The notes under the pieces are model-generated. The model saw only the letters and a list, made by a program, of their open reading frames with translations. It searched no databases and was not told the DNA's origin. Below are positions 33,790 to 46,395 of a DNA stretch of 64,000 bases, piece by piece (the stretch's first letter is position 1; every line of letters begins with the position of its first letter). Source of the DNA: Tenodera sinensis (Eukaryota; Arthropoda; Insecta; Mantodea; Mantidae); assembly GCA_030765045.1 (NCBI GenBank), contig CM060967.1:26568284-26632283 (forward strand), given 5' to 3'. Made by a program: the position numbers and the translations under genes.

Positions 33790-35480
33790 TAGAAAACTAT
33801 AAACTTTTAGGCTTTTTGATATTATACTTTCTTGTTATTCATGATAAGAGAAATTGACTGTTAAAGTCTGGTGGATTATTTCACTTCCATCCCGTATTAA
33901 CTGGACGTGGAGCATTCAGAAAACATCTAAGGATAATGGAGCTATACCAAATGGAAGCCATTTTTTGCTTATGTTTAAAAGCCAACGAAATGGTGAAGCA
34001 ACTCTTATTAAAATGTGAAGCTACAGAACGGAGAAGATACCACATTCTTGAAGCCCCGCAAAATTAGAGAAAGTCTCCTTAATATTTTCAAATTGTTTTT
34101 CACTTAATCAAAGCATTTTTAATACTTGCTGAAGTACTGCAGAACACTAGAAGTATGTGAATGTTCTTTTTATCTGGAACTGAACTCTTCACTTGCAATA
34201 AGGAATTTGAACCAAATGTTCATCTCCTTAAATGCAGTTGCTGATTTAAAGAGTTTTTCTGATAACTTCTCATACACAAGTACTCTGGTGTCACCTGCAT
34301 AAAGTATTATTTTGGAATGCACATTGAGTAAAAGTCAAATAATTTATGAAAACAAAAGTTGTTGTTGTTGTTGTTGTTAGCTAATGCTGGATTTCTGACA
34401 ATGAAGTCATTAATCCTCTTGCTCTCCAATATTTTTCACTGATGGATGGGGCATTAGAAGTGGCCGGGCATATTTGAAGGTGGTCTCGATCCAATTCCTC
34501 TTGCAGATCACATAGAGGACAGAGTGGTGAAGAATATATCCCAATTCTGTTTAAATGTTTTGCCAGACAATCATGTCCTGTAATCAACCTGAAGGTTGCA
34601 ACTGCTGTTTTTCGAGGATACTCAGGAATTACTGTTTGAATGTTTGGTAGTTCCCATCTTTTATTTTTATTTTTTGATTTTTTGATTTTTCATAGTAATA
34701 TATTTTTCAATAATTTTTTTGAATTCAGAGTTGACTAATCTTTTAGCTGCATAAAATGGTAGATTAACTATAGATTTCTGAACATTGCTGGTACCCTTTT
34801 TTTGCAAGGAAATCAGCTTTCTCATTACCACTCAGTCCACAGTGAGCTGGTATCCATTGGAAGACTAGGTGTTTTTGAAGTGCTGTTAGATGGGTAAGGA
34901 TTTTCCAACATTCTATAAATATGGTGCTCTCTAAAAAGCGGTTACATTTATTGCTAAGTCTCTTCAATATTTATGAAAACAAAAGTAATGGACCCAACAT
35001 TGACTTTTGAGGAATTTCAAGACTGACTCTACCTGGATCTATTCTTTATTGTTGACAATAGTTTGTGTTCTATTTGCTAAACAGAATTCAAACCAAATAA
35101 GAGTTTATCCAGGCCATAGAAATAACTTCTGTGACATCAGCCCTTGGTTAATACTATAAAAGGCCTTGACCTGATCGTAGGAAAATTCCTAACATTTATT
35201 CCTTGTTCTTCATTACATTAATATTTCATATGTAAGCCTATATGTGGCATTGTTGCCTGACAACCCCTTCCTAAAACCAAACTAAGATGAGGTTAGAATG
35301 GTATTTTAATGAAGATGTTTCATAATATGATTATACATTGTTTTTTCAAAAGCAGACCAATCTCACTGCTCACCTCACTATCAAAGACTCTGGCAGTGCG
35401 ATAAGCAACGAGATTGGTCCGAGTTAGAGGGTAATTATCGCCCTTTTTAAACAATGGCTTAACTACTCCTAACAATCTCT
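33790..35480 (-). mobile_element. Old LINE RT remnant interrupted by a younger LINE
   Basis: On the minus strand, broken frames at 35480-34986 resemble RT fingers/palm (FDSEVSSEIGLLLKKQ; LVLGRGCQATMPH). Those at 34341-34100 resemble the region after the YADD box (ST.V.E.IRKTL). The reading continues on both sides of the younger element at 34359-34968. Many stops are present. Clade cannot be fixed; Jockey-like is likely. Confidence 0.45.
34359..34968 (-). mobile_element. 5'-truncated LINE insertion with 17-bp TSD
   Basis: ATTTATGAAAACAAAAG at 34342-34358 is repeated exactly at 34969-34985. On the minus strand the insert reads LVFQWIPAHCGLSGNEKADF and LAKKG (end of RNase H), then a Cys/His knuckle CPLCDLQEELDRDHLQICP, and terminates in a (CAA)n tail seen as TTGTTG repeats at 34359-34378. 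Length is about 610 bp. A frame break lies between the two coding pieces. It landed inside the older LINE remnant. Confidence 0.82.
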
Positions 35481-35965
35481 CTTATTTAACCTATACCAGC
35501 TACTATTACGTAACTTCTTCGATATACTTATTATATTAATCTTTAAATTATACAATAGTATCGGGATATTTCAAGTATATAACGCACACCATTTAGATGC
35601 AAAATTTATTCAAACCCAACGTGAATATGCAATACTGAGAGCAGTTTTCATGGTAGGGTTCAACTTGGAACTTTATTGTTCAGCAAGTACAAACGTCGCA
35701 ATTTTTACCCATAGACTGGAGAACTAAAAGCTAGAAAATTAATTTATTTTCAATTTGTTCTGTAAAACTTAAGAGAGTACGTCCACGTTCTTATTTGAAC
35801 TGTCTGCGAGACGTTCCAACAACGTTGGCATGAATACATTTTACACCAGGCTAGATTTCAGAGATATCTATACGCAAACTGTAAAATGTATTATACTCTG
35901 CATAAATCCTATATAAAAAAATAACATCTGCGAAATAAATATTTATTAAATGATCTATCACATAC

Positions 35966-36070
35966 CGGACTCCAACATATTAGGTCATTCGTTTCAGGGT
36001 CTTCCACGATCTTCCATAATTTAGCCAGGAATGCAGGAACATTCGTTCCTAACTCTTCTATCGAATGCAT
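35966..36070 (-). CDS. Hsf: Hsf coding exon 1 (start codon, beginning of DNA-binding domain)
   Basis: Encodes 35 residues ending in LICWSP, with the HSF signature [20 protein letters not shown] (helix 1 and first strand of the winged-helix DNA-binding domain). The ATG at 36070-36068 is supported by an in-frame TAG nine bases upstream (36077-36079) and by the short leader typical of insect HSFs. The donor GTATGT follows a complete codon (phase 0) at 35965-35964. An untranslated leader, possibly with a further non-coding exon, lies to the right. No competing reading frame is plausible. Confidence 0.92.
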
Positions 36071-36240
36071 ATTATCCTAATTTAATACATACACCGAAGA
36101 AATTTACTTCAACTCTTCTTAAACGAAGTTTTTCGTGCTTTCTTCATTTAGCACACATTACAATACACTAATGGCGATTTCACTTCACTGCGCCGGCGCA
36201 CATCGACCTGACTCGACGTATCTGTAATTGACAATGACAT
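36071..36240 (-). promoter_or_regulatory. Hsf 5' flank: leader and probable CpG-containing promoter
   Basis: Directly upstream of the Hsf start codon, this stretch holds a cluster of CpG dinucleotides around 36190-36220 (CTGCGCCGGCGCACATCG) in an otherwise CpG-poor, AT-rich region. I see no canonical TATA box at a convincing distance and no perfect nGAAn array here. The position and CpG cluster suggest a constitutive promoter or first exon; the exact start site cannot be set. Confidence 0.4.
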
Positions 36241-37230
36241 AGAGTTATAACATTTACTGCTATTGGTTCTTCACAAGGTGCAGATCCCATGAAAACTATA
36301 GCTGTTTTTGCACATTTCTGAATGATTTATTACATCGTTACTGTTTGATATTCAGTGAACTTACTTTCTTTGAACTGAACTATTTCTAAATACAAGGTAG
36401 CTCTGTATTATCATAAAATTGTCACTTAACGGTGTCACCTAATGCTTCTGTAGTAGCGAATCATTATCCAGGTAAGGAAACACCGATTGTCCAATGAGAA
36501 ACATGTTCTTGTATAACAGCTGGTCACGTTGCATTCAGCGTGTTACCCCACCATGTACACTTTCGGCTAAAAGTTTATTTTACGGAAAACAACTGAAACA
36601 TTTTTACCTACTAAAGAAAACATGTGTATTTTTTCCAACAACAGATCAGTAATTATATTTAATTAGTGCTGTCTATTATCAACGTCTGCTATTAAATGTG
36701 CGGCTATGCCTCATTTTAATGACATGTTGTACTAATTTTCTTTGGTTACTGTATTCTTGGCTTTTTCCGCGTGTTAGTACACGTGAGAGATGTTTTCAGT
36801 TCATGTAACTTTCTTCACGTTGCTTGCCACAGATACAGCAACATTTAATTATTAATATGCTCACTTCAACTCCCGTTTCTGTTGTAGAACAGTTAAATCC
36901 TGTGCATTTTCTACCACAATCATCACCAGTTCTGTTAGCTTAATTGTTTCATTCTTAATCAAGAGTAAAATATTTTGGTTATCCCCGTACTGAAGTCTGA
37001 AGCTTAAAAGTTTATCAAAAGTATTGTAAAATGTTAATTCTTCCTCCAGCATAAGGAGCAGCTGTCTTCTTTCTGTGTATATTTTACTCCCAATTTCTTT
37101 ATTTTCTTGCTTTATTCGCTTATTTACTGAGTTTGCTAATTTTTATTCATTTTGCTTTAATTTTCTCTAGCACCTACTAATGGGATTCCATCCATGCCTG
37201 TGTGTGTAAATAGCATAACAAAAGTCAAAA
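36241..37230. other. Intergenic stretch upstream of Hsf, no assignable feature
   Basis: No repeat or gene recognised. It may contain distal Hsf regulatory sequence. A minus frame at 37052-36861 lacks family features. Confidence 0.35.
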
Positions 37231-37860
37231 AGTATTTTAAATACCAAACTTGGTATTTAAGCTAAGCATCTTCCAAAGATGCGATACGAAGATTTTCAAG
37301 AAAATCTCTCCGTTATGAACCATGTCATAGAAAAACTTCGAAAGTTTTGATTTTCTCAAAAATGACTCAAACGATTTTGGTTAAAATGTTTGAGATATTT
37401 TTATTACAAATGATATATGTCTTGAATTTTCTGGGGGTAGCCTCTGAAGTCCTCTCCATTTTAGATGACTTTTGTAAAACTGCTAAACCGCAAGAGTTAG
37501 AAATCTTATTGCACAAAAAGGTATATCTCGTTAAAGCACACAGTTTATGCCAAACAATATTTGTTTGTTGAAATAACTATTTTGGAGATATTCCTTTTTG
37601 TTTTGAATTTTCAAATACTTTACTTTCCTTAATAGGAAGCCGTTATTTGCTCTTTATGTCTTGGTCATTCAAAGAGAGTGGAATGTCAAGCTATCACATA
37701 GAGACCAGCTTTTAAAAGATTTGACTATCGTTTAAGCCTACCGTATTCTTCTATTCCCATTGTACCTATAAGTAAATACCTATGTAGCAAAACAATTTCT
37801 ACAATCGTTTATCCCGATTAACATGCAAGAGTGACTAGAAAAAGTCTATGAGTGCACACA
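37230..37860 (+). repeat. Copy of repeat family R1 (middle and 3' part)
   Basis: Shares AAATACCAAACTTGGTATTT, TTGATTTTCTCAAAAATG, CTTGAATTTTCTGGGGGTAG and a distal CAAACCTACTGTATTCT-type block with the other R1 copies. The following TIR element at 37886 interrupts the 3' end. Confidence 0.6.
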
Positions 37861-37885
37861 GGTGAATTTTTTCCCCTTTTATATA

Positions 37886-38436
37886 CAGAGTGGAAGAGAA
37901 GTCATTACATTCCTTCTAACATGTGCTTCATAGAAGTATTACAGACAAAAAAGTCTAATGGCATTTTGTTCTCAGCTGATTTCGAAGGAATAAATGGTTT
38001 TTTATTCAAATTGGATGCGTGATTCCACAAGGTAAGTTTTTACTTGTAAAATGCGCAGATTAACTTATTTCTGACATAGCTTCGGTAGTAATTATGAGAG
38101 TTCACACAGGGTTTCGAAATAATTAATCACTTAAAAGACGTGAAGAAATACTATGTTCAGCTCCTTCAGACGTGTAACATGTCGACAACGTTGCGTTGAG
38201 GTTGGTCAGGGAATTGACCTGGTTTGTGGATGTAAACACTTTCGCTTTCGCCGTATGTTTTGGAAGCTAACGCTTGTGATTGGCTTACACATGCACAGTA
38301 AACACAGACGGACAAGGCACGCTATCGTATCTCCATAAGTAATGGTCAGGGACAAAAACGTAAGATACAAAATGAGTTCCAAATACCGAGATATACCACT
38401 GGTTTAAATTAACGTAATGACTTCCCTTCCACCGGG
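37886..38436. mobile_element. TA-flanked TIR element, non-autonomous (551 bp)
   Basis: The left end CAGAGTGGAAGAGAAGTCAT and the right end (complement CCCGGTGGAAGGGAAGTCAT) form imperfect terminal inverted repeats of at least 23 bp, flanked by TA on both sides (37884-37885, 38437-38438), the Tc1/mariner target. The interior has no transposase. It is more GC-rich than the flanks and has a 61-codon frame (38153-38338) without family features. Confidence 0.6.
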
Positions 38437-38929
38437 TAAATATATATATAAGATAACTCCTGAGTTATAGAAAGGTGAAATGAAATGCCGTTTGGTGCAA
38501 ATGGCAAGAATTTCGGAAGTCTGGGATAGCTGTCAATAAAATTCCAGTTTAGTAGATCGCAATACATCGCGTTAGCGCTGTCTAGTACTCCATATTACAG
38601 TTATTTGTTAACCACATTTGAAATATTAGTTTACACTCGTGTACTGCTTTTCGTAAGACTGCGTATCGATTTATTTTGAAAGTGACCCCGTATTGTCATT
38701 AACATACCAAAGGCTGTTTTTAATTGTAATTCTATGCATGTATTTACAGTGAATAATGAGCATTTGAGAAAGAATAGCTTTTATTTTAATAGGTCAGTGC
38801 AGGGATGTCCAGCCTTCTCTCTTTGGAGAACCTTACGTAACGTGCAGCTATAATACACTCCACTTCTCCAATCGGAGTACAGTCAGTCAGTATCCAGTGA
38901 CGGACACAGACGATTCCACGGCCGTTTCT

Positions 38930-40420
38930 AAGTCATACTTTGAATTTTCTGGGAATGTTCTCAAGAAGACCTCTTCATTCTGGATGATTTTTGCATAAAT
39001 GGTAAACAGTAAGACAGTCAAAAGTTTACTAAATAAAACACGTGGATCTGATTCAGGCACACAATTTATGTCATATAGTTTTTATTTTGAGTGAACTATT
39101 CCAAGATATTCTTTCTTGTTTGTTTGATTTTGCCAATACGTATACTTTTTACTTTCTCTACTGGTAAGCAGGGGAAGTATTGTATTCCACCCAAAAATTC
39201 GATGTCGAGATTTCACCGGAAATATATGTTTTGAGACCCCCTGAATCCAACAAAAAGCATTTTTAGAAAAAGGTCTGTGTGTGTGTCTGTGGACAGCATA
39301 ACTCAAAAACGAAAAGTCGGTTAAAAACCAAAGTTGGTATTTAAGTTTATTGTCATTCAAGGATGCGACACAAAGATTTTTAAGAAAATAGCTCCACCCT
39401 AAACTACAGAGGTATTTTTAGAGGTGGCGCGTGACCTTGTCACTCGCGCATATCCGAGCATCACGCAAAGCGATGGTGGGGGTAAGTTTCCACCAGCAGC
39501 CTGCTGGCTAGTGGGCTAGAAGTCGAAGAGATACTAACCAGACACCCCTTTTATCTTGCAATAGGCAAGTGGACTCGACCATGAACTACTGCGCAACATT
39601 ACGACACACGCCACCTCTAAAAAATACCTCTGTACCCTTTACATGGAAAATGTTTCGAAAATTTTGATTTTCTTGAAAATGGTTCTAACGATTTTGATTA
39701 AAATGTCATATGCTTGAGATATTTTTATGACTAATGAAATGTATATCTTGAATTTTCTGGCTATAGCCCCTCTGGACGACTTTTGCATAACCGGTAAACC
39801 GTTAGAGGTAGACCAAATCATACTATACAAAAATGTAGATCTTGCTAAAATACACAATTTATGTCCGAATAAATTTTCTTGTAAGGTGAACCATTTCGGA
39901 GATATTCCTTGTTATGTGTCTGAGTTTCGGAAAACAACTTTCGTGAAATGGATCATCGTTGTTCATTTTGTTATATGTTAAGCTTGCAAAGAGAACGGAA
40001 TCTCAAAGCTTTAAAATATTTGACTATCGCTCAAAGCCTACTGTATTCTACTATCCCCCCCCCCCCGTACCTACAAGGAAATAAGCAATAAGATAATTTG
40101 TACAAATGTTTATCTTAACTAACACGAAGATATAGGAATAAGAGTTTCTAAGAATGGTTAGTACAAATAGGAATATGTTATTCTTTTTTTTTTTTTTTTT
40201 TTATCTCTTGGCCTTGCAAAGAGAACGGAATTTCAAATGCATCGTATAACAACCAGTTCTTTAACCATTTCACTATCGCTTAGCCTTAAAGCCTTCTGTA
40301 GTCTCATATTCCCCTTGCACCTATAAGAAAATTAGCAATGAGATATGTTCTGAAAATGGTTATGTCGATTAAAATGAAGTAGATAGAGGGGGGAAAAAAG
40401 CATTTGCAAGAATAGCGTGT
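38930..40420 (+). repeat. R1 repeat cluster, including the longest copy (about 39140-40180)
   Basis: From TTTACTTTCTCTACTGGTAA through AAAAATTCGATGTCGAGATT, CTGAATCCAACAAAAAGCAT, TGTGTGTGTCTGTGGACAG, CCTCTGGACGACTTTTGCAT and AGCCTACTGTATTCTACTAT to TAACACGAAGATATAGGAAT, this is the fullest R1 copy. Its 3' third is repeated at 40200-40420 (CTTGGCCTTGCAAAGAGAAC), and a 5'-side fragment sits at 38930-39110. The MITE at 39407-39632 splits it. Confidence 0.65.
39407..39632. mobile_element. 226-bp MITE with TA duplication inside R1
   Basis: Ends CAGAGGTATTTTTAGAGGTG and its complement (one extra A in the right arm) form terminal inverted repeats of about 24 bp. TA is present at 39405-39406 and 39633-39634, where the R1 paralogue at 20290 has a single uninterrupted ACTACCC. 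The empty-site comparison proves insertion. The interior is GC-rich with no ORF. Confidence 0.85.
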
Positions 40421-41930
40421 TTAAGAGGAGTATAACTCTACATATATTTGCGAACAGTTTCTCCAAATTGCACTACATTAAAAGTCTATATTGCAATACG
40501 TTACGCGACGATCACTTGTGTATCTTCTAAGGCTATGCACTTTGACTTAGTCGCCAAATATTGATTGACTTCTTAAACGTAAGCAGTACCAAAGAAGTTA
40601 CTAATGAACAGATGTTTAACGCATAAGATTTGAAAGTGCTTTCGTATTTCAAACGCAGCATACGTGTAAACAATCCGCCACAGCAACACAGTGCACGGCT
40701 TGTCGCAGTGACAAGGTGTGCCGCTCCGTTCCAATACCTCATACCTCCCATGAAAAGGTAATGTATAAAGAAAATAGTGTTACCCGTCCCCTTTCCCCTT
40801 CTGTAGAGTTAGTGTGGAGAAGGAAAGATGTGGAGTCAGGTTCCTGGATTTACAAACTTGCTTGCGTAATTAAACTGTGATAGTTCCGGGATGAAAATTA
40901 ATTTGAAATGAAGGGTTTCGTTGTGTAACAGAGTAGTCTATAACTCTATACGACTGCTGGAAATTGAGCAAGGGCAATTAGTGATGTGACGTAAGACAGC
41001 GCGAAACATAATGCCTGTACTTGGCATTTGAGGTAGAGAAACTAGATAATATAAATAAACGCATAATGTTTACAGGAAAACGTACTCTCAAAATGTTTAT
41101 GCATTATTCCAATGAAATGTACATAGTTTCGCAGTTTGGAAGCCGCAATTGATTGTATGGTAGAAGTAAATCTAATATCACACCTTTCGCTCATAAGTCT
41201 GTGGGTTTCGGTCTGTGTGGCTGAAATGGTTAGGTGCTGGTCTACTGAACCAGGGATTCAGTTACAGTCGCTTTTATCGTCTTTTTCTAGACGAATTCCA
41301 AGAATGCGACGAAGTACAAAACAGCATTCGCAAAAATGCAACAATCTCCCACACAAACAAACGATAGAAGAGGCGATAAACAAACCTGTAACATGACCTT
41401 CTTAAATTTAACACGGCTGATCACCCGTGAAGCTCTGATCACTAACGTTCGCCGTGAAAGCTTCAAATCTTACACAAACCTGTAACAATATGTCACAGAA
41501 ACAATCGGTATGGTTCTTTCCCTCCCAGTGGAACTCATTTCTAATCTATGGACTCTTGGTTCTTGTCTACAATCATCATTTAGAACTACGCTAACAAATT
41601 AATTAGGTTTTGCAAATGTTAATAATACCTACAACTTCACTGATAATGACGCCAAAGCGGTTTTTCTTCATGTGCTCTCGCAAGGATTACACGGAAATAA
41701 TGGAATTTCTTCAGAATACTGCACTTTGCACCACTTATGTAAGGCTTCCCACTAATTGTTTATTTGGTATATCCATTTTAGTATCAGGTTTTGTTTCTTT
41801 TGTATGTCCCTTTTCTTCCTTAAAACAAATTTATTCAACACTTCTTAAAATGCACACATACACAAAGATAAAAGGTATTTATTTATAGCGTAGTGCAAAA
41901 TATGCGCATCAGTGATATGAAATATGCAAA
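40421..41930. other. Intergenic stretch; one tRNA-like SINE fragment
   Basis: A degenerate S3-like head lies at about 41198-41268 (GGTCTGTGTGGCTGAAATGG, GGTTAGGTGCTGGTC). Nothing else was assigned; frames at 41136 and 41610 lack signatures. Confidence 0.35.
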
Positions 41931-42148
41931 AGTTAATTTTTTTAAAAAAAAAATCTGATGTGTTGCACTCACATGACTTTCTCTGCTCTTGTATTAACCA
42001 TTCTTACAAACTATTATTCCTATTTCTTCTTCGTGTTAGTTGAGATAAACATTTGTACAAATTATTTCCTTGTAGGTGTAAGAGGAATATTAGAATACAG
42101 TAGGCTTTGAGCGATTTTTTAACCGGTTTTTCGTTTTTGAGTTATGCA

Positions 42149-42214
<66 letters not shown>

Positions 42215-42343
42215 AACACGGACCATGTTCTAAAAATGCTTTTTTTGGATTCAGGGGCTTCAAAACATATATTTCCGATGAAAAAATCTCGACATCGAAT
42301 TTTTGGGTGGAATATAATAATTCCTGTACTTACCAGTAGAGAA
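41930..42343 (-). repeat. R1 copy with an expanded (AC)n tract
   Basis: Minus-oriented R1 with blocks ATTCTTACAAACTATTATTC, CAAATTATTTCCTTGTAGGT, AAACATATATTTCCGATG and TCGACATCGAATTTTTGGGT. The short GTGTGTGTCTG of other copies is here a perfect (AC)n of about 30 units (42150-42210). Confidence 0.7.
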
Positions 42344-42793
<450 letters not shown>

Positions 42794-42904
42794 TCACTTT
42801 TAAAACTCTCATTACTAGTGTAATTTACAACATTTTCTACTAATAAATTTTTACATAGACTTATGTTTTACACAAATGTAAATTTTGATTTGTGACATTG
42901 TTTT

Positions 42905-43050
42905 ATTTTCTAGCTTAAACCTGGACCGATAGCTTTTAAGTGTGCGACAGACCTGCGTTAGTAGATTCACTGGCTTCTAAATATACTCCTGTCACTTTTA
43001 AATACCTACAGCCCTACACTTAAAAATCATCGGTCTGGGTCGAGTTTGAA
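42905..43050. repeat. Degenerate S3 SINE pieces
   Basis: GTTAGTAGATTCACTGGCTT and a reversed-order CATCGGTCTGGGTCGAG resemble the S3 body and head, in rearranged order. Confidence 0.35.
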
Positions 43051-43300
43051 TCACGACAGAGAAAGGGAGAAAGGTGAGGAATCTTCAATTATTGTGTAGT
43101 CGAATCCACTTCGACTACATCGTGCCGTGTTTTATGTAAGTGTTTTTGCCCCTGCTCAGAGGCTAAAAAGTTCCAACGCCTGATGGGAATGGTAACTTAA
43201 CTTTCGGAAACATATTAAATAACCGAATATATAACATTTGTAATATACATTAAACTGGTAACATATTTTCCAAAGGTAATTGCTATTCACGTGTACTCCG

Positions 43301-43303
<3 letters not shown>

Positions 43304-43331
<28 letters not shown>
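43304..43331. repeat. T28 homopolymer
   Basis: Uninterrupted poly-T, possibly the tail of a minus-oriented retroposon that I cannot otherwise define. Confidence 0.8.
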
Positions 43332-46180
43332 GAGAATAATTGTCTTTAAACAGCCGAAAGGTGGGTCTTGAATATGAAATTGTACACCTTGCCATCCCCA
43401 CGAACTACCACATTTTGCATTCGGTATTTTCAGCGCTCCCATTTATTAAAAAAAAAATATATAAAAATAACATTTACACAACATCACAAGGCCTGTAGGT
43501 ATGTATACATAACGGGGAATTCAAACCAAGGACGTTGCGGCCGGAAGTGTATCTATAGGTATAAAGTGAAACCAAATGGGACCGTCGAAATCAACAAGTT
43601 ACAATGTAGTTTGGTCGATTGCAGCGCGGTTTCCAAGTTTCACATTGATTTTGTACGTACGTAAATCACCCTGCGCAAAGATGTATGCATTACTACAATC
43701 CAGTATTATTGATGTGTTATGATCAACGTGAGGTACCTAGTGGGTACGCCTGAGGGTTTAGTCATATTTCTGTTCAGATCTGCGATATGCAGCGCATTTT
43801 GGGAACGAGTTAACAACTTACAAACTGCATATTGTCGAACACAATATAGCGGTAACGTGTGAGGTTCGCATTCGGGAGTTTTGGACGTTTTTCTTTCTTT
43901 CCTTTTTTGTGCGTAGTTTTATGCTACCTAAACGTATCCCGAATGTTCCATTTTTCAGAAAATAAATAATTATGTGTTTTGAAATCTTGTGTTTTACTCG
44001 TTTATATCACCGTTAAAAGATGCGCTGATACAGCGCTCTCGTCGCACAGCCAATATCGCTCTATTGTGGTTTGCCCATTAAACTTTCAATTCCTAACTGT
44101 AGCGTCAACTCTCAATTCGTACTGTAGGGATCCGGGAACCCAGACGTCCCACTTTTAGTGGGACAGCACCGATTTAGAAACCTATGTCCAGTATCCCGCC
44201 TGTCTTGCGGGACTGCTTTTTAATGTTACTTTACTATTAAATTCTTGTTTTGCTTTATGCCTTCATTAGCTGAGTGTAGTTTTCTTTGGTGGGATTTTGA
44301 GAAACTGCGTCCTCGAATTGTGACATGAACAGTAAAAACGTAGGGCAAAAAAAAAAGTCACTACCACTACAGTAGTATTATTGACACACTTAACACATGA
44401 GTAAGAATACTGTTTACTAATAAGCTAAATGTACATGTGTAACCTGTTAGAATGTATTACTTAGCTATAAATTTGGACTGCTTTTTCATACAAGCAAAAA
44501 TGTAAACATTGAAGCAATGACACAGTCTGTAAAAGCCAAGTAACATGATTTTGTACATGTATAATAACTATGTAAGTGTCAATGCACTAGAAGTATTATC
44601 TTCATCTCGTACTTAACAGCAAAACATGAAACCTATACATGTTTTGCATGTTTTTTATGCATTTAATTGTAAATGCTTTTGACATGTTCTATGTTCAAGG
44701 TCTGACTGACCATCACTGAACCTACAGAACGCAATCTAATCTAATCTAATCTATAAAAACGCCAATTTCCTTTTCTTACTAGCGTTGAAAATGACATGGA
44801 TAAAGTGTTTTGGTGTTAGTTGCAAGTCTACTTTTTCAATCAACCATGGCGGTTGAAATGATATTAAAACTAAGAAACACACAGAGACTGTGTAACAAAA
44901 CAATTGATTCCTGTTTTCCCAACAAGTGTATGGGCGACAGTGACATGGTTCTGGCGTCTAAAGTCGAACATTCGCTTATCACACGGTGGCTAACAACCAG
45001 TTTCAAATTAATGAACTTATGGCAGTGGGGCGACTGGAAATACCAGATAGGTGTGTACAAATTATAATATCTTTATTATTGAAGTGTGCCGCTTTTTTAT
45101 TTTAAAATCTGGGATCCCTAATTCATACTAATTTGAATATGCAGTATTTTGGAACGTTAAAATAAACTATTTGGTACGTTTTTCGATGATCCGTCAGAAA
45201 CATTACATCAATTAGCTCTCTCAAAAGTTGCTCATTTTGGCAACAACTTGGCCCACGTATTTCGCTCTCTGACGTATGGCAAATTGGCAAATGTAATCGT
45301 AGTGTAAATCCGGGTGCAATATGGCAGCTCACGCACACAGGATTTGAAGCATGGAATCCTTTGGCAAGTTAATTGAAAATATTTTAAAGTAAATAAATCT
45401 AAAATAAAAAAAAATCCAAATTTATTAACTCCTGGAAGTTCCCCTAAGGGAAACTGAAACAAGCTGCTCAACTTATGACAAGCTTAAACTAGGCTGTCTA
45501 TACCTACAGCGTATGACCTTGGATATTAAAGGTGGCATGTACAAAGGAAGGAGGTGGGGAAGCTGTCTACATTTGCGCAATTTCTTTGGTTTAAATCCCA
45601 TTTCTGACAAGACATTTGGCATTTAATTTAAAGTATTGGCGTCGTATTCATAATTTTGTCAGACTAATGAATTTAATAATTAATAACAGCATCATACAAT
45701 CCTAAATATTAGTTTAGTGCAGTTCCACAGTTGCAAGTGGAATAAGGCCATAAAAGTTGACCTGTTTTATTTATGGAATAGTGGAACTTTCTTGCAAGCT
45801 TGTAGTTTATTGTAGATATTACCACCCTAATGTAATTTATATTTAAAGTTGCAACTGATTACAACACTAAATAACAAGAAATCATTATGGATGGAATAAG
45901 GTGGCATGTTTCAAAATATGTACATATTTCACAATAAAATTAATGTTGTACTACTATACACAAGTCAAGCAAATACAAATTAATTTGTATATGTATTAAT
46001 AGTTACTCTTTGTATTTTAATGTGACATTGGCGCCTTGTCATGATAGCTAAAAGGTTAACCTTTAAGTAAACGCGCTGGTGTACAAGATACATCACATTA
46101 CGTTATTTCTATCATTTAATTCTTCCAGCCGCACTTTCGAACCATCAAACCCATTGTTGGAGTGTGTAGAATGACCACTA
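43332..46180. other. Intergenic stretch with a retroposon-like tail
   Basis: An (AATCT)n tail of about four units at 44732-44752 follows 250 bp of unassigned sequence (e.g. AGGTCTGACTGACCATCACT), probably a LINE or SINE 3' end on the plus strand. No other feature was assigned; the frame at 44810-45067 lacks a signature. Confidence 0.35.
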
Positions 46181-46189
46181 GCAGAAGCA

Positions 46190-46395
46190 TTGGCGTCGGC
46201 ACTTTTCTGAAATGCGCTTTGACATGTCTGGTGAACCATATGTACCGAGCGTCCGGGAGCAGAGGAACGAACGGACAGGTTACCTGGCCCTAAAGTCTGT
46301 GCACGAAACATTACTCATGAAAGAAGAACCTTTGAAAAAATGTTCACTGCTGATACTATTGAAAATATTGTTCGGTGTACTCACAAACATATAGT
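46190..46395 (+). pseudogene. Possible piggyBac-like transposase fragment
   Basis: One plus frame ends ARNITHERRTFEKMFTADTI then ENIVRCTHKHI before a stop. The FxxxFTxxxIxxIVxxTN-like shape recalls the N-terminal part of piggyBac-type transposases. The similarity is short and could be fortuitous. The opposite strand has a Ser/Gly/His-rich 72-codon frame with no family match. Confidence 0.25.

Larger units (their letters stand above)
1993..36070 (-). other. Hsf: Heat shock transcription factor gene (span of seven coding exons, 3' end off the window)
   Basis: Seven minus-strand exons join in phase into an HSF: winged-helix DNA-binding domain (residues about 11-113), HR-A/B trimerisation coiled coil (about 128-193), then a serine/proline/acid-rich regulatory region. 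HSF is the nuclear trimeric factor that binds inverted GAA repeats and activates chaperone genes on proteotoxic stress. Introns are about 11.4, 10.3, 5.2, 2.5, 0.24 and 3.4 kb and are packed with mobile elements. All splice sites are GT-AG. The HR-C region and stop codon are not seen, so the gene continues left of position 1. Family identity comes from domain sequence and order; function is inferred from the family. Confidence 0.93.

Noticed and set aside
36071..36600. HSEs in the Hsf promoter itself
   Set aside because: GAA and TTC triplets occur, but spacing is three or four bases and no run of three perfect units exists.
46093..46311. Ser/His-rich minus frame as an unknown gene
   Set aside because: Low-complexity peptide without family match; the plus strand reads as a possible transposase relic.
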